Shown piece after piece: positions 43,675 to 56,091 of a DNA stretch of 64,000 nt (position 1 is the first letter of the stretch; each line of letters starts with the position of its first letter). The notes beneath the pieces were generated by a model. It made no database searches, was not told the origin of the DNA, and worked only from the letters and a program-made list of their open reading frames with translations. Source of the stretch: Babesia bovis T2Bo (Eukaryota; Apicomplexa; Aconoidasida; Piroplasmida; Babesiidae); contig NC_067396.1 of NCBI RefSeq assembly GCF_000165395.2, positions 62,001 through 126,000 of the forward strand. Reading direction: 5' to 3'. The translations under genes and the position numbers were made by a program.

Positions 43675-44688
43675 TCATGTGCTACGAGTAACGCGGCCGA
43701 ATCTTAAAGGTTCAACAAATACGCCGTCCTTCAAACTCTTACCGTATAAGAGATAGCAGATGAATGACACCATGCTAAATACTGAAGCTATCAAAAAGAC
43801 CTTGGAGCTCAGAGCTAATGGACAAGTGGTAAGATCTCCATTGATGTCAACACAATGGGCGTAATTGGCGCCATAGATATAATATAATGAGCTGATAATG
43901 CCCATGCTGAATGTAGTAATCCAAATAATAATGCTTATGATTTCATATATCCTGAAAGAATCCATGGTGGTGGATCTCTTGTTGTAGTTGCATCTTATGA
44001 CACAAGCAATTAAAATTGGGAAAATCAATAGCATGGTTGCAAGTGCAATCGACATGATTACCTTCCCAGATTTTTGGAAGTCAGCAATACCAGAACACAA
44101 CACATCGTAAATTGGGCGTCCATGTTTTTCAATGAACTCAACCTCCTTGGCGCCATCAAGAAGGCCAACTTGATCAATGCGCCTAAATACATCAATACGT
44201 AATGGGTAGGAATCGCTGCTTGATGCTGGGACGGGTACTTTGCAATAATTTTCTTGCAATATACTCTTGTACGAAAGACTGTTAGTGAATGACAGAGTAG
44301 CGTTACCTATGGTCGCGTAGTTGAAACGCTTCAAATCGAAACCTCCGATGTATGTTTCGCTGCTGCCCTCAACACCTAATAGTTTGTATTCAATTTTCAT
44401 CATCCTCCATTTGTCAGATGCTATGGTGCACAATACCAACAAAGCCGAGAGGTAAAGGAAGGCCAAGCATGGAATACAACTGTATTTGCATACGGCCCTT
44501 ACGTATTTGCTCATTGTGGTCGATGGTCTAGGTCTAATTTCAGACGTTGCATCCTTAGCAGCTTCTCTGAAAGATATCTTCGTGCTTGGAAAAGGTGTGC
44601 TTGAAGAGAAGACACTGTTGGACGACATGGTATACTCGGGACCTGTGTTTACACGAGACATTTCCTTGCCTTCTGAACCTTCTTTCAT
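43675..44688 (-). CDS. Four-span membrane protein, claudin-like topology, paralogue 1
   Basis: This 337-aa ORF encodes a hydrophilic Ser/Thr-rich N-terminus of about 70 residues, then TM1 (IPCLAFLYLSALLVLCTIA). A large loop of about 115 residues carries ASDKWRMMKIEY, NYCKVPVP and HGRPIYDVLCSG. TM2 to TM4 follow, with a short second loop holding two cysteines (HCVDINGDLTTC). Trp just after TM1 plus paired loop cysteines recalls claudin/PMP22-type tetraspans, including apicomplexan claudin-like proteins, but the GLW motif is absent, so this is only topology-level likeness. The four loop cysteines, HGRPIYDV-x-CSG and GxSLxxGVxxEP are shared with the gene at 49169-50254. No cleavable signal peptide. 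Location and role are unknown; a surface or organelle membrane is plausible. Confidence 0.7.
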   Translation of the reverse strand: MKEGSEGKEMSRVNTGPEYTMSSNSVFSSSTPFPSTKISFREAAKDATSEIRPRPSTTMSKYVRAVCKYSCIPCLAFLYLSALLVLCTIASDKWRMMKIEYKLLGVEGSSETYIGGFDLKRFNYATIGNATLSFTNSLSYKSILQENYCKVPVPASSSDSYPLRIDVFRRIDQVGLLDGAKEVEFIEKHGRPIYDVLCSGIADFQKSGKVIMSIALATMLLIFPILIACVIRCNYNKRSTTMDSFRIYEIISIIIWITTFSMGIISSLYYIYGANYAHCVDINGDLTTCPLALSSKVFLIASVFSMVSFICYLLYGKSLKDGVFVEPLRFGRVTRST

Positions 44689-44978
44689 TTTTTAAAATAT
44701 ATGTGAGCTTCAAGATTGATTTTAAAGTAATGGATGTCGAAAATGTTAATACGACAATAATTGGTTCTTCGATGAATCAACAGGGTACATCAAAGAAATG
44801 AAAATTCAAAAAACTCCACTTATGATACAATATAATACTGCTTCAAACTTACAGTTATATGTAACAGATCGACATTGTGTGTACACGAAATGATAATTAT
44901 TAGATCGGGGAGACAGATCTCCTATGTCTCCATAAAAAATTAAGAAGGCAGATGAGAGCAGCAGCATCTGCTATATCA

Positions 44979-45700
<722 letters not shown>

Positions 45701-46366
45701 TCGCAGAGGCACCAATCATCAACATGACACCATTTTTAAATATACGTGTTAATATTTACTACTAATGTGTACTAGAATTTATAATAGAAATCAGATGTGT
45801 ACACCAATGATGAGATAAATGTTCATCGAATTATCGACGCAAATCTGTGACTCAATGTTGGCGTGATCTTACGCGCTTTAGGTATCACAAAGTTTAGGAT
45901 AGTATTACAAAAGGGTTATAGCACGTGAATCTGCATATGGACACCCATAAACCGGTAGGAACACTGATAACCGTGAATTAAAACAACCTGAATCATAATT
46001 AATGCAGTATAGATTAAAATGACTTGATTTTTACAACATACACCGCAAAGTTTGATATGTCGCTTTGAAAATGCTAAAATACGTATAATAACCCTTTAGT
46101 TCAAACTTTAATAGTGTTGATTTAAAAAGGTTTACAGAACAAAATGGCTTCCTTTTTAATATAATAAAGCGTATGCTACTTTTGCATACTTCCGATTAAT
46201 GAGTCTACAAAAATTTGTATACTACGCGCCACGCAGAAAAATGATGGCAGCCATGTTGCATTGTAAATCTTCACAACCATTTGCAGACAAAATGGCAGCA
46301 TCATGGCATATGTACAATTGATACGTCAACCTAGATAATAAGGAATATCAAACAAATCGGTTTATA
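45701..46366. other. Intergenic region
   Basis: About 670 bp of unique AT-rich DNA beyond the H3 block. No supported feature. Confidence 0.5.
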
Positions 46367-46862
46367 TCATTTTTGGCCGTAGCCACCCCAACCGATAGAC
46401 CATTGGTTAAAAGCCACACTGAGACCATCCTGAGCCATCTGCAATATAGGTACCTGCATAATGATAAGTTGAGTGGTATACATGGGTGCTGATATCTGGA
46501 TGGGATACACACTTACAGCGCCTGAGTACGTCATCATATCGCCCATTGTCTCCCATACAGATTCATCAGGACCCATTGGATGAACTTCAATTGTAGCATT
46601 GTTATACGTAATATCCTTGCACTTTAGCAATTGCTGAATCAGGATGATTCCAATCAACGCAGGCAATAATTACCTCGATGTGTGCTGTAGATGCAAATAC
46701 AACCATAAAGCGCGAAATTTTATTCGGGGCAGAAACCTTTTCAACATACACCACTGGGGAGAACCACGAAGCAAAAGCACGGCAGTTATCAACGGTAAAG
46801 TCAGGGTCGAAGCCGCTCATATGCACTGTCGAACCGCGGTGAAAGCCAGAGGACTGCCACAT
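46367..46862 (-). CDS. Small RRM-like protein (3 exons)
   Basis: Exons 46674-46862, 46517-46633 and 46367-46453 join at phase-0 introns to 130 aa. The N-terminal 75 residues read as a beta-alpha-beta-beta-alpha-beta fold like an RNA-recognition motif: STVHMSGFDPDFTVDNCRAF, VVYVEKVSAPNKISRFMVVF and IEQLLKCKDITYNNATIEVH. The aromatic RNP residues are not classical. It could instead be an RRM-like domain used for dimerisation, as in Nup35/53. The C-terminus ends WSIGWGGYGQK. Both introns have frame-open read-through over at least part of their length, so exact isoforms are uncertain. This gene sits between the two duplicated units and has no second copy. Confidence 0.55.
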
Positions 46863-47378
46863 TTTTAATTTTTATTATTAAAACGAATCATTACTATAAA
46901 AACATTGCACAAAGTAATAACAACAAGAATAAGCTTGACATTACACCACTTACATCGTATTCATCATCACTGCCTGACGTAGCGCGTGTTAGCATTCTCA
47001 GTGTCATTTTTCACTAAATCATTATATAATATCAAATAATGTATTATATTGTATATCATTCAAATGTGTCAACGTGATTCTCTTATGAATCGAGCAACAA
47101 CCCGTAGACAATGTGTTTCCTTATAACGCAACAAAATTGTCCAGTCAACAATTGTTGTCAAAAGAAAGCCAATCAAAATTTCATTTACAATTGTACAATA
47201 TATGGTATGGTGTAACATATTTATCAATTATTTCCAAACGTATACGACGATAGCATGGTGACAATTGATTATTACAATGTTTAAAGCAACTATATGGCAA
47301 AAGAATGGTTAAAACCTTATATTGTAGAGATATAATTTAATAACATAACAAGAATAATAAATATAGGACTATTCAACA
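46863..47378. other. Intergenic region at left edge of duplication unit 2
   Basis: 516 bp of AT-rich sequence ending where block A copy 2 begins. I see no terminal repeats or transposon remains at the junction. Confidence 0.5.
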
Positions 47379-47526
47379 CGTAGAATCCCTGATCCTTTTG
47401 AGCTAATGCATGGTTGTAAACATCTACAATGGCATTGTGGGAGCTAGTTGGCACCGAAGGTAGAATCGTCGGCCTCAGTAGGTTAACGGGGCAGACATTG
47501 ACCCCGTAACGCTCTAGAGGCGACAT
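47379..47526 (-). pseudogene. Truncated GWT1 5' fragment
   Basis: This is a copy of the first 49 codons of GWT1, from the ATG at 47526 to the block edge. After that the frame runs 20-odd codons into unrelated AT-rich DNA and stops at 47317. No other GWT1 exon follows, so it cannot encode the enzyme. It marks the left breakpoint of the duplication and may still act as upstream sequence for eIF3j copy 2. Confidence 0.8.
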
Positions 47527-47864
47527 TGGCAGGCTCAGGTTAAAGTGAACGTGAAAGGCATACACAGATAAGGTTTTAGCGTAGAGATACAGGCAGCTCT
47601 GCCTCTGTGGTACACATACATAGAGTAATGTGAGTACATTGCAAGTGTTAAAAAACTACTGGGCGCCGCATTTAGGCCAATGTGTAGCCTCGGCCTCCCC
47701 ATGTGTTCCGTTTGTTGCACGTGGCGCTTGTGGCACGATGTATGAGGTAGGATCCTTTGTTTATATATTATTTGTACATTTGAGGGTTTCCTTCTGTGTT
47801 TTTGAGAGAATCTAGGCTGATTTGTGTAGTATCGAGTCTCCGTGTTTGTGCCATAGGTATTACC

Positions 47865-48602
47865 ATGGCTGAAGACAGCGACACGCTTGACTGCTGGGAC
47901 GCTTACACTGACTCTGAGGATGATCAGCGTATGTTTGATGATGTTGATGTTGGTTGAAGTGTGTTACAGCTCCGTCTAATGTTGATGTGAGTTCTCTGTC
48001 TGCTAAACTCCAGGCTCAAAAGTATGTTGAGTGTTGTTGTTGTGAGTATTTCGCAGGCTGAGCGAGTCTGCTGATCGCGATTTTGTAGATGATTTGTTTG
48101 GCGTACCAAGCAGGTCTGGTGGTAACGCCATTGACCACGGTAACGACGTGTTTTCGCAGAATCCAATAACTGCCGTCAGTAAGTTTTGTTTTATTTTTGA
48201 TTATAGGTTGCAGTTCCTACGGACCCCCTTTCACATGTGAGTCTGAAATGCCTAAAGGACTGTGACGAAGTAGCTAAGAAACTATCGCAGAAGATAGAGC
48301 AGAGCTCAGTGGGTTTTCCGTTTGGTGTTTGTGATGGTTATTAGGCTAAGAGTGCGATTTGGCTGCAGTTTCTGGATACCTTGTTCCAATCGTGCGAGAA
48401 GAAATTGGAGCTTAGGGATCTGCAGACTTTGAAGAGGAAGGTTGAGTCTGCCATCAAGTCCAAGGAAGCTAAGCAGAGCCAGGCCACCTTTTCTAAGAAG
48501 AAGCCTAATGACGTGACTAGTGCTAAGAACTACCAGGACGAGTTAGATATGCTATACGGTGATTTGAGTGACGACGACGATGAACCGTTGTACTATCAAT
48601 AA
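47865..48602 (+). CDS. Translation initiation factor eIF3 subunit j, copy 2
   Basis: Five exons at the same offsets as copy 1 (47865-47928, 47970-48021, 48057-48178, 48214-48308, 48345-48602) encode the identical 196-aa protein. Every intron and the visible 5' flank are also identical, so both copies should be expressed alike unless distant elements differ. The two copies have different 3' neighbours: here the 3' UTR overlaps, on the opposite strand, the tail of an intact gene. Confidence 0.85.
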
Positions 48603-48691
48603 TTGAACCAGTGTCTAATTTTTGATTTCACTGTGGAATGCCTGGAGGAGGCGTTGTTGAACTATTGCTTCTACCTCTGTTGCTGGGTTTT

Positions 48692-49197
48692 CTATTTTTG
48701 TGCGTGTGTTAACTTCCTGTTACCCTTGTTAATCTTCTCATGGAAACTAACCTCCTTGATTGGGCCCCAAAATTCAGGGTCACGCGTTGTGACGACTCTG
48801 GGCAAACGAAGCAGATCTTCTGTTCGTAATTCCGAGATTTGTGGCCGCAATTCTTGCAATACAATATGCTCTATAGGAGCCTGTGATGTGTTACATTAGA
48901 TTTCATATAACTTACTTCAAACTCTCGCGCAGCGATTAGTAGTTGGTAAAGCTGACCTGCCGTTGCGCTGCACAGACGACTCTCAAGAGCACGCACAAAT
49001 TTATTCCCGACCTCAGATGTATAAAATTCTTTACATTCATAACCGTGAAGTTTCAAATTTTTGTGTATATATGCACAAACAGCAATCCACTCCCCGTAAT
49101 GCCGTAGTCCACCTACACTAAAACGACTTGCAGGCCACTTAGGAGTAGAATCCGTTAATACTGGCTTACTAAACTTCACTTTGCGCCGTTCTACCAT
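48692..49197 (-). CDS. Helical-repeat-like protein of unknown function (2 exons)
   Basis: Exons 48916-49197 and 48880 down to 48692 join in phase 0 to 156 aa, starting MVERRKVKFSKP. The segment LESRLCSATAGQLYQLLIAA followed by a second helix pair ending LRTEDLLRLPRV resembles the helical repeats of mitochondrial RAP/FASTK-type RNA-binding proteins of apicomplexans. No RAP domain is present, so this is a weak likeness. Its ATG lies inside the last 29 nt of the upstream same-strand membrane-protein CDS. Its last 37 codons fall in duplicated block A and have a truncated copy at 43424-43536. The 3' end is antisense to the eIF3j 3' flank. Confidence 0.6.
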
Positions 49198-50254
49198 GCA
49201 ATTGACTTGATACATCAGTTGCCTCAATGCCACGCTTTTCATTTCTACTGCTCAAATTGTTTCTGTATCGGTAGTAGTGATCCATTGATACTGGCTCATG
49301 CTGAACACCGTTGCGCAAACTGATTCCATACAAAATATAAAATGCGTAAGATAAAATGTTGCATATGGTAAACACCATGAACAAATAGTAACTACCACCA
49401 AGTGGACAATTGAATATTTCCCCGAATTTATCAACACAGAAATCGAAATTCTCCGCTAAGGCGTAGTAGAACAATACGTATATTCCAATTATTCCTGATG
49501 TAGCCCAAAGAAAACTAAATATACTTTCATACCACCAGTAAACCGATGAGTTTTCCGCTGTCTTGTTATAAATGTTACGTGATATTGCAATGCCAAACTG
49601 AAGAACAAATAGTACACCAGCAACGGCTACAGATATGAATGTATTACCATTTACCCATTCTAGCACTCTTATTCCAGAGCACATGACATCATAAATTGGA
49701 CGACCGTGGTTATAGAAGAACATGGGATGTTTGTCTACATCTAATAGACCAACATCGTCAATCTGTCTCCAAATTTCTGGGTGATATTGATATTTCGGAT
49801 CCTTCGGTGTAGGTGTATGAACGTTACAGTACTTGTTTTCAAGTATATCCCTGTAACCATATCTGGTTTCGAAAACTCGTGTTACTCCTTCCTTTACTGC
49901 ACGGTCAACTCGTCTCATAGAGAAACCACCTAACATGGTACTGCTAAGACCCTTAACGTCACCTATAGAGTATTCAATTCGATTATATCTCCAGCTGTCC
50001 GCAGCAATGGATACAACCAATATGATTAACCCGATGTAGTATAGAAAAAATGACGGAATGTAACTATATTGGCATATTTTTTTGAATACAGTTGGTGCTG
50101 TTTTGTATGCGGTTTCACTAATTGTTGAACGGTTATCATCGGTAAATGTTATCGAACTGTTGCCATAGTTAGTTTGTGTTCTCTGTTCTGCTTCTAGAAA
50201 TTCGCCACCTAGACTCGTTTCCATACGAGAAATGTCGACAAATTTGCCATTCAT
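49169..50254 (-). CDS. Four-span membrane protein, claudin-like topology, paralogue 2
   Basis: This 361-aa ORF has the same plan as the gene at 43675-44688: a Ser/Thr-rich N-terminus of about 60 residues; TM1 (SFFLYYIGLIILVVSIAA) followed by DSWRYNRIEYS; a long loop with KYCNVHTP, IDDVGLLDVDKHP and HGRPIYDVMCSG; TM2 to TM4; a Cys pair (FCVDKFGEIFNC); and GISLRNGVQHEPV. Identity to paralogue 1 is roughly one third by eye, concentrated in the loop motifs and TM edges. This copy has about 30 extra C-terminal residues. Its final 29 nt overlap the start of the next gene on the same strand, so the true 3' end may be spliced or shorter. Confidence 0.7.
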   Translation of the reverse strand: MNGKFVDISRMETSLGGEFLEAEQRTQTNYGNSSITFTDDNRSTISETAYKTAPTVFKKICQYSYIPSFFLYYIGLIILVVSIAADSWRYNRIEYSIGDVKGLSSTMLGGFSMRRVDRAVKEGVTRVFETRYGYRDILENKYCNVHTPTPKDPKYQYHPEIWRQIDDVGLLDVDKHPMFFYNHGRPIYDVMCSGIRVLEWVNGNTFISVAVAGVLFVLQFGIAISRNIYNKTAENSSVYWWYESIFSFLWATSGIIGIYVLFYYALAENFDFCVDKFGEIFNCPLGGSYYLFMVFTICNILSYAFYILYGISLRNGVQHEPVSMDHYYRYRNNLSSRNEKRGIEATDVSSQLHGRTAQSEV

Positions 50255-50529
50255 CTTATACGATAAGATTATTATAACGTTTTATTCTACGGAAAAATAG
50301 ACTCCAGGGTCAACGGATCAATGTATATGATTCAAAATGTGATTATATCACAGTGAAAATCGAGTAGTAAATATTTTATTGAGGCTTAGAAATTTATAGA
50401 CGCATCAAGATATCGATGATGGCACTACGTAATACCGAAAGCACTGCTAACGTGTCCCCGATCATACTAGATCCGAGATCTCCACATATAGAAAAAAGAT
50501 AACTACGTTTATTAACCAATAATATGTGA

Positions 50530-51251
<722 letters not shown>

Positions 51252-51342
51252 CGGCTGACTGAAATGTTCACCTACTATATATATAGGCTGTCATAGTGAT
51301 ATTAAGTGCAAGTACGTAGGCGTTATTTTATCTTGATTCGAC

Positions 51343-52845
51343 TCATTCCTCGTCTCCTGCTTCTTGTACTTCTTCAACAGCTTCTTTCCCAGATTCTACC
51401 ACCTTCTGAGCTTCATCTACTACTTCTGAGTTCTCCCCGACCTTGGAGGAGTTGCGCTGAGCCATAAGCTCTTCTAAGCGCTTCTCAGCGTTGGCCAGTT
51501 TTTGTTCCTGGGAAGCACGCATGGCATCAATATCACAGTCCTTACGCAATTCGTGGAAATGGCGTAACTTTTCCTCCAGCTTTTGCAAGCATTCGGGTAT
51601 GGATTCCATTGATGTGGGTGGTGCAACACCGCATGATTCGAAGTAACCGATGGTTACCATGTCCAACTTAATCCCAACACTCTTAGTCTTTTCACGGGGA
51701 GCTTTGCTTTTAGACTTTTGTTTCGGTGGAATAAAGTACTCATCACGCCCTTTCTTTGGGATCACGCGAGTTCCCTGATTGGTTCCTGATGGCTGGGCCA
51801 CAGGAGCCTCTTCCACCTTGTCGACTTCAACGTTATCCTGAGTATTCAAACGCGTTACATAACCAATAACTTGGTCTAGAAGACGAATTTCTTTTTCGTA
51901 TGGCAAGAATGTCAAGTTGTCCAACTGAGTACGCATCTGCTTAATTTCCTGCTCAAGATTGCGACGTTCACGCTCCTCCTGCTGCTTCTTCTGGCGCTGC
52001 TGTTGAAGCTGACGTTGTTTGGCATAGTATGCGTTGTTCAGCTCGTTCAACTGCTCAATAAGCCTGGTTTTGTTTGCGTTGCGTTCCTTAAGTTCGGTTG
52101 AAATAACCTTTCGTTGGTCCCGCAATTCCCTTAAACCATCAAAGTGCTTGCGGTCACTTTCATTGAGTACTGAAAGGCGCTGTGCCTCCTCACGTCTAAT
52201 CTTACGCAACTCATTCATCTGGTTCCTGAGTTCATCCAACTGGGTTTTCATGTTAGCAACAACGTTATCACCAGTAGCTGCCTGGCGGGAGTTTTCGAAC
52301 ATCTCGAGGGAAGTCTTGGCCTGACGCAACTGCTGTAATTGCTGCATCATGTTCTTCTCCTCCTTTAGGGTCATAGAAGTGGTCTCCATACGAACCTCAA
52401 GCTGCTGCATCAGGCGCTCGATTTCGGCCTCACTCTTGAATCCAACACCCTGGCGCATTTCATTAAGTGCTTTTGTCTTCTCACGGGCCTCCTTCTGATG
52501 GTTGTCGATGACAGTTAAACACCTAGATCGCTGTGCTTCCAAGTCATTGATACGCAACTGCAAATCGTCCAAGCGTCCCTTAATAGCACCCTTCTCACCA
52601 CCTTCATTCTCACGACGGTTGTCATCAATTTGCTTGTTCAAAGCATTCAATTTCTCATGAAGACGTGTAATCTCACGTGATTCCTCGTCAATTTGCTTCT
52701 TCAAAGGGATCTCTTCCGGGCGGAGTGGACGGGGTGGGCGGCGTTCTCCACGCTCACCACGTTGACCGCGCTCTGGGCGGTCACCCCTTTCAGGACGCCT
52801 ACCACGAGGGGCAGGATTGACTGGTTCGGCTACGCTGGTGGCCAT
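51343..52845 (-). CDS. Coiled-coil protein, BFR1/nuclear-segregation-like
   Basis: This 500-aa intronless protein starts with a basic RGG-like region (RPERGDRPERGQRGERGERR, about residues 14-40) and then is almost entirely coiled coil from 45 to 330, rich in Glu, Gln, Arg and Leu. A KGRDEYFIPPKQKSKSKAP segment and a short ordered domain (TIGYFESCGVAPPTSMESIP) follow, then a last coil and an acidic tail. The order matches BFR1-type proteins, which associate with polysomes and mRNPs, but coiled coils give weak evidence. The RGG-like start supports RNA binding. The ATG at 52845 is used; the frame upstream has only a TTG. Codons are biased as in highly expressed genes. Confidence 0.6.
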   Translation of the reverse strand: MATSVAEPVNPAPRGRRPERGDRPERGQRGERGERRPPRPLRPEEIPLKKQIDEESREITRLHEKLNALNKQIDDNRRENEGGEKGAIKGRLDDLQLRINDLEAQRSRCLTVIDNHQKEAREKTKALNEMRQGVGFKSEAEIERLMQQLEVRMETTSMTLKEEKNMMQQLQQLRQAKTSLEMFENSRQAATGDNVVANMKTQLDELRNQMNELRKIRREEAQRLSVLNESDRKHFDGLRELRDQRKVISTELKERNANKTRLIEQLNELNNAYYAKQRQLQQQRQKKQQEERERRNLEQEIKQMRTQLDNLTFLPYEKEIRLLDQVIGYVTRLNTQDNVEVDKVEEAPVAQPSGTNQGTRVIPKKGRDEYFIPPKQKSKSKAPREKTKSVGIKLDMVTIGYFESCGVAPPTSMESIPECLQKLEEKLRHFHELRKDCDIDAMRASQEQKLANAEKRLEELMAQRNSSKVGENSEVVDEAQKVVESGKEAVEEVQEAGDEE

Positions 52846-53856
52846 CTTTATAGACAAACTGGGGCGTAGGTAGAAGTCAGAACATCGAAAAGAAGCACTA
52901 GAGCGTTATATAACGAAGCAAACACGCGAGATAGACTACACGCAATCAAAATTGAAAATAGACTTGATGCGAAGTTGAGGTTGCTGTATCGTAGACGCGA
53001 AACAGCAATGGCGATCAACAACGGTGAGTGTACTAGTACAGAACCAAATGAATGTACATCGGACGGCCTTCAAACGCGCGAATATCAACACTGGAACGTT
53101 TAAGGTAAAACCCACAGACTTACGCTATGTGTAAAACTGCAAAGGGAAAGGCAATCCTGCGCGACACCAACTGTGGGGACGCCACAACGAGACACCTGTC
53201 ATCATTATGGCATCTTAAACTACTCATTATGAATTATAGATCACGTATTTACACCAATGAGGTAATAACTGATTATTATGCGTGCATAGAAGCCACATGG
53301 GAGGCCTCCGTGTCTATTGTCCAACCATTAAAAATATTTCATTTATGTTAGTCAAATCATCGCTAAAGCTACCGTACAACGCACGTATCTCCTTTATGTA
53401 ATTCAATATACATTATGATTACACACTGAGGTGAATTTGTGTTTATCTAAAATGCGGAATCCTGTATATAGTCCCTGAGAATCCTTTGGTGTGTATAAAA
53501 CTAGTCCTTCCTTGACTTATCGATTCCAATCAATTTTAATCCCAACGTTTTATGAGGTGTATATATTCCAATGCAATGACTGATTGTTATATGAAATAAG
53601 CTTTACGTCCTTTAGCTTTCTTTTCAACGTTGATATTACAACGTCTTACTTCTCAGACTACAATATATAGACATACGACATTAAGCTAGATGTCGATCAT
53701 TTAATCTACATTTATGGTTAATCTTCGTAACATGCATCGATCTAATTTTGACCAATGCCGTTAAGTAGCAATGACAATACTGGTTGTATCCAGGTTGCTT
53801 ACGATATATTGTATACCTTGAGGTTGTAGGAGTGTCTCTGCATAATGCTTGCCATT
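52846..53856. other. Intergenic region, possible tiny gene
   Basis: About 1 kb between the BFR1-like and adaptin genes. A plus-strand ATG at 53009 with a GTGAGT site 16 nt later, and a basic 28-codon ORF at 53068-53154, hint at a small spliced gene. I could not build a convincing model. The remainder is AT-rich without features. Confidence 0.35.
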
Positions 53857-55921
53857 CTAGACGCTCAGAGAAGAGACGTCAGATGACGTGAGGGAACTAG
53901 AGGACGAATAGGACGACGAAGTAAGCTCCGTAGCATTAGTACCCGATGAAGCAAAGCTAGAGGAAGGTTGGTCCTTGTACTGCCTCCTGCGATCATCAAT
54001 GCGATATGATTCCAACCCATCAAATTTATTGTGGCCATCTGTAGAGTGATATGGTTCTATAATACTGCCTTCTGGACCTTGTTTGCCATTAACCACGTGA
54101 TCAAACAGAGAATTGCCTAACAACATCAAACGTAAAAGTTCACATGCCGTTGATTGCACTATATGATCTTCACTATTAATCTGAGATTCCACAAAACGCT
54201 CTACAAGAGGACGTAATGCGCTATCACGCGATGCAAACTTGGCCAGTGTGACCAAAACCACAGCTTTGGTATCGCTGTTACCGAGCACATAGTAGCGTTG
54301 TAACAATGTTGCCTGTTCCTTTGTTGATTGCTTACTTTCGATTAAATGACCGTATTCATCGAGCATCAATGCGCATATATGCACAAGGGCATCATTAACA
54401 GGTAATTCACTCAGCATGTTAACGCACTTGGTAGCTATCAACTCACCCATCATGGGTGATTTAAAATCCAAAACTAGCGGCACAGTTTGTAACGCGCTGT
54501 ATTCATTTGTAAACTGAACCACTTTAAATACAAAGTCGACATATAGAGGACCTGGTGGGATAGAACGACTGACAGCATCCAGTATAAGGGGTGCTATAAC
54601 TCTTTGTGTAGGCATGTCAGAACTTCGCAAAACAGCTAAAAAGTCAGGAACCACAGTTCCCCAATTAGATTCGTCACACAACTTAGATATAACATAGACG
54701 GCCTGTGCAATGTGTTTAATCAATATAACAACTTACCCTGCACCGCACCGTAGGGTCATTGGATGTTAGCAGACGTAGAAATTGAGCCAACATAGTCTTT
54801 AACATTGGTAGAAAAGTATCATTTGCTAACATGAACTCCGCCATCTCAACAGCTATTATACATACGTGGGATGAACGGGAGGATAAAAGACGTGACATGA
54901 AATCCAGAACGGCAGTCATAGAAAATGTAGGCATAAAAGGAATCCAATGAACAATTACACGAACTGCCTCCATTGATATTGATACGCGAAGTAACCATAT
55001 CAACTTAGCGTCAAATTCCTTGTCATTCGCTGTGCCACGGGAATGTGGAGGCACGTCCAAGGCGCGCAAATTGTCAACCAGGCGGTTTAAAACATGAATT
55101 AGTGTTTGCAAATAACGCGCTTCAGAACTTGGCTTTATCATTACAAGGACTGTTAAAAGCTTCTGCATCAACCATGGCGATGTCAATGAATGATATGTCT
55201 CAGCTGCAGCACTACCAGATAAAAGGCGCATAAATGACTCTAAAACGAGAGGAATACAATGATCCCAAACATCACATTGGATTTTTATAAACTCCAGTAA
55301 TAAATTTATAAGTGCCATCAAGCAGCCAAAGTCTCCTTCACGAGAAAGAAGGTCATGCATTTTACGCTTCCAGTCGTGCAGTGGAAATGAGGATCGGTCC
55401 ATACGTAAAAACTGTAAAACACACATATATACCTTTTTACGTAACCTAGGAGACTCAAACGGTTGCAACAACAGCTTATGAAGAACATCGTCATAAAGGG
55501 ATGCACGTAAAACAGGACACCAGCTATTGGCGATGTGATTCAACGCAAGAGCTTGCACATAGAAATTGGAGCTACGCAAATCATCCGACACAGTATTAAT
55601 ACCCAACGTACGGAAATCGTCATGGTTAATCACTAATATATCATAACCCATGTAACCAGCACTTTTCTCCTGATAGGAAGAAGAGGCCATCAGTTGAACG
55701 GATTCCACATATCCAAAATCAATCTCGTGACCAAGCATATGGATATATAATAACTTTAACAAACACTTCTTCTTTTCATAGCCACTAAGCCCATGCTCCT
55801 CAAAACGAGAGCGAATCTTTGTTATCTCCTCCCGTACACGATGGTCAAAATCATGACTAGACGAACAGGCGTTCAACTCCGTGATGAATTTCACGAGACC
55901 ACGCACAGGTTGCGCCGCCAT
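53857..55921 (-). CDS. AP-2 complex alpha-adaptin, trunk only
   Basis: Two exons (54737-55921, 53857-54702) encode 676 aa. The N-terminus is that of a large adaptin: VRGLVKFITELNAC, EEITKIRSRF, GYEKKKCLLKLLYIHMLGHE, IDFGYVESVQLMASSSYQEK. The GHEIDFG and KKKC-LLKLL motifs fit alpha-adaptin (AP-2) better than gamma. The armadillo-like trunk continues to about residue 590. The protein then ends in a Ser/Thr-rich tail (ELTSSSYSSSSSLTSSDVSS) and lacks the hinge and appendage (ear) domain that makes most alpha-adaptins more than 900 aa. AP-2 links clathrin to cargo at the plasma membrane; in apicomplexans it serves micropore uptake. No frameshift is seen at the end, so the short form looks genuine. 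Confidence 0.75.
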
Positions 55922-56091
55922 GATAACTACGTTATAATGTATAAATCATGGATTAACATAGTGTGGCAATACGCGTCCACCGGCTGCCTCGTCGCCCTTA
56001 CAACGTACTAAATGAATGTAGCACAAATACACATCAAAGATGTGTGACTAAAGGAAATTACTTATATTGATATATGTTCTAATAAGGGGTG

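Larger units (their letters stand above)
47379..48804. repeat. Duplicated block A, copy 2 (eIF3j block)
   Basis: Second copy of the 1,426-bp segment at 42111-43536, same orientation. The left edge cuts GWT1 exon 1; the right edge lies inside the second exon of the gene at 48692-49197. Confidence 0.95.
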
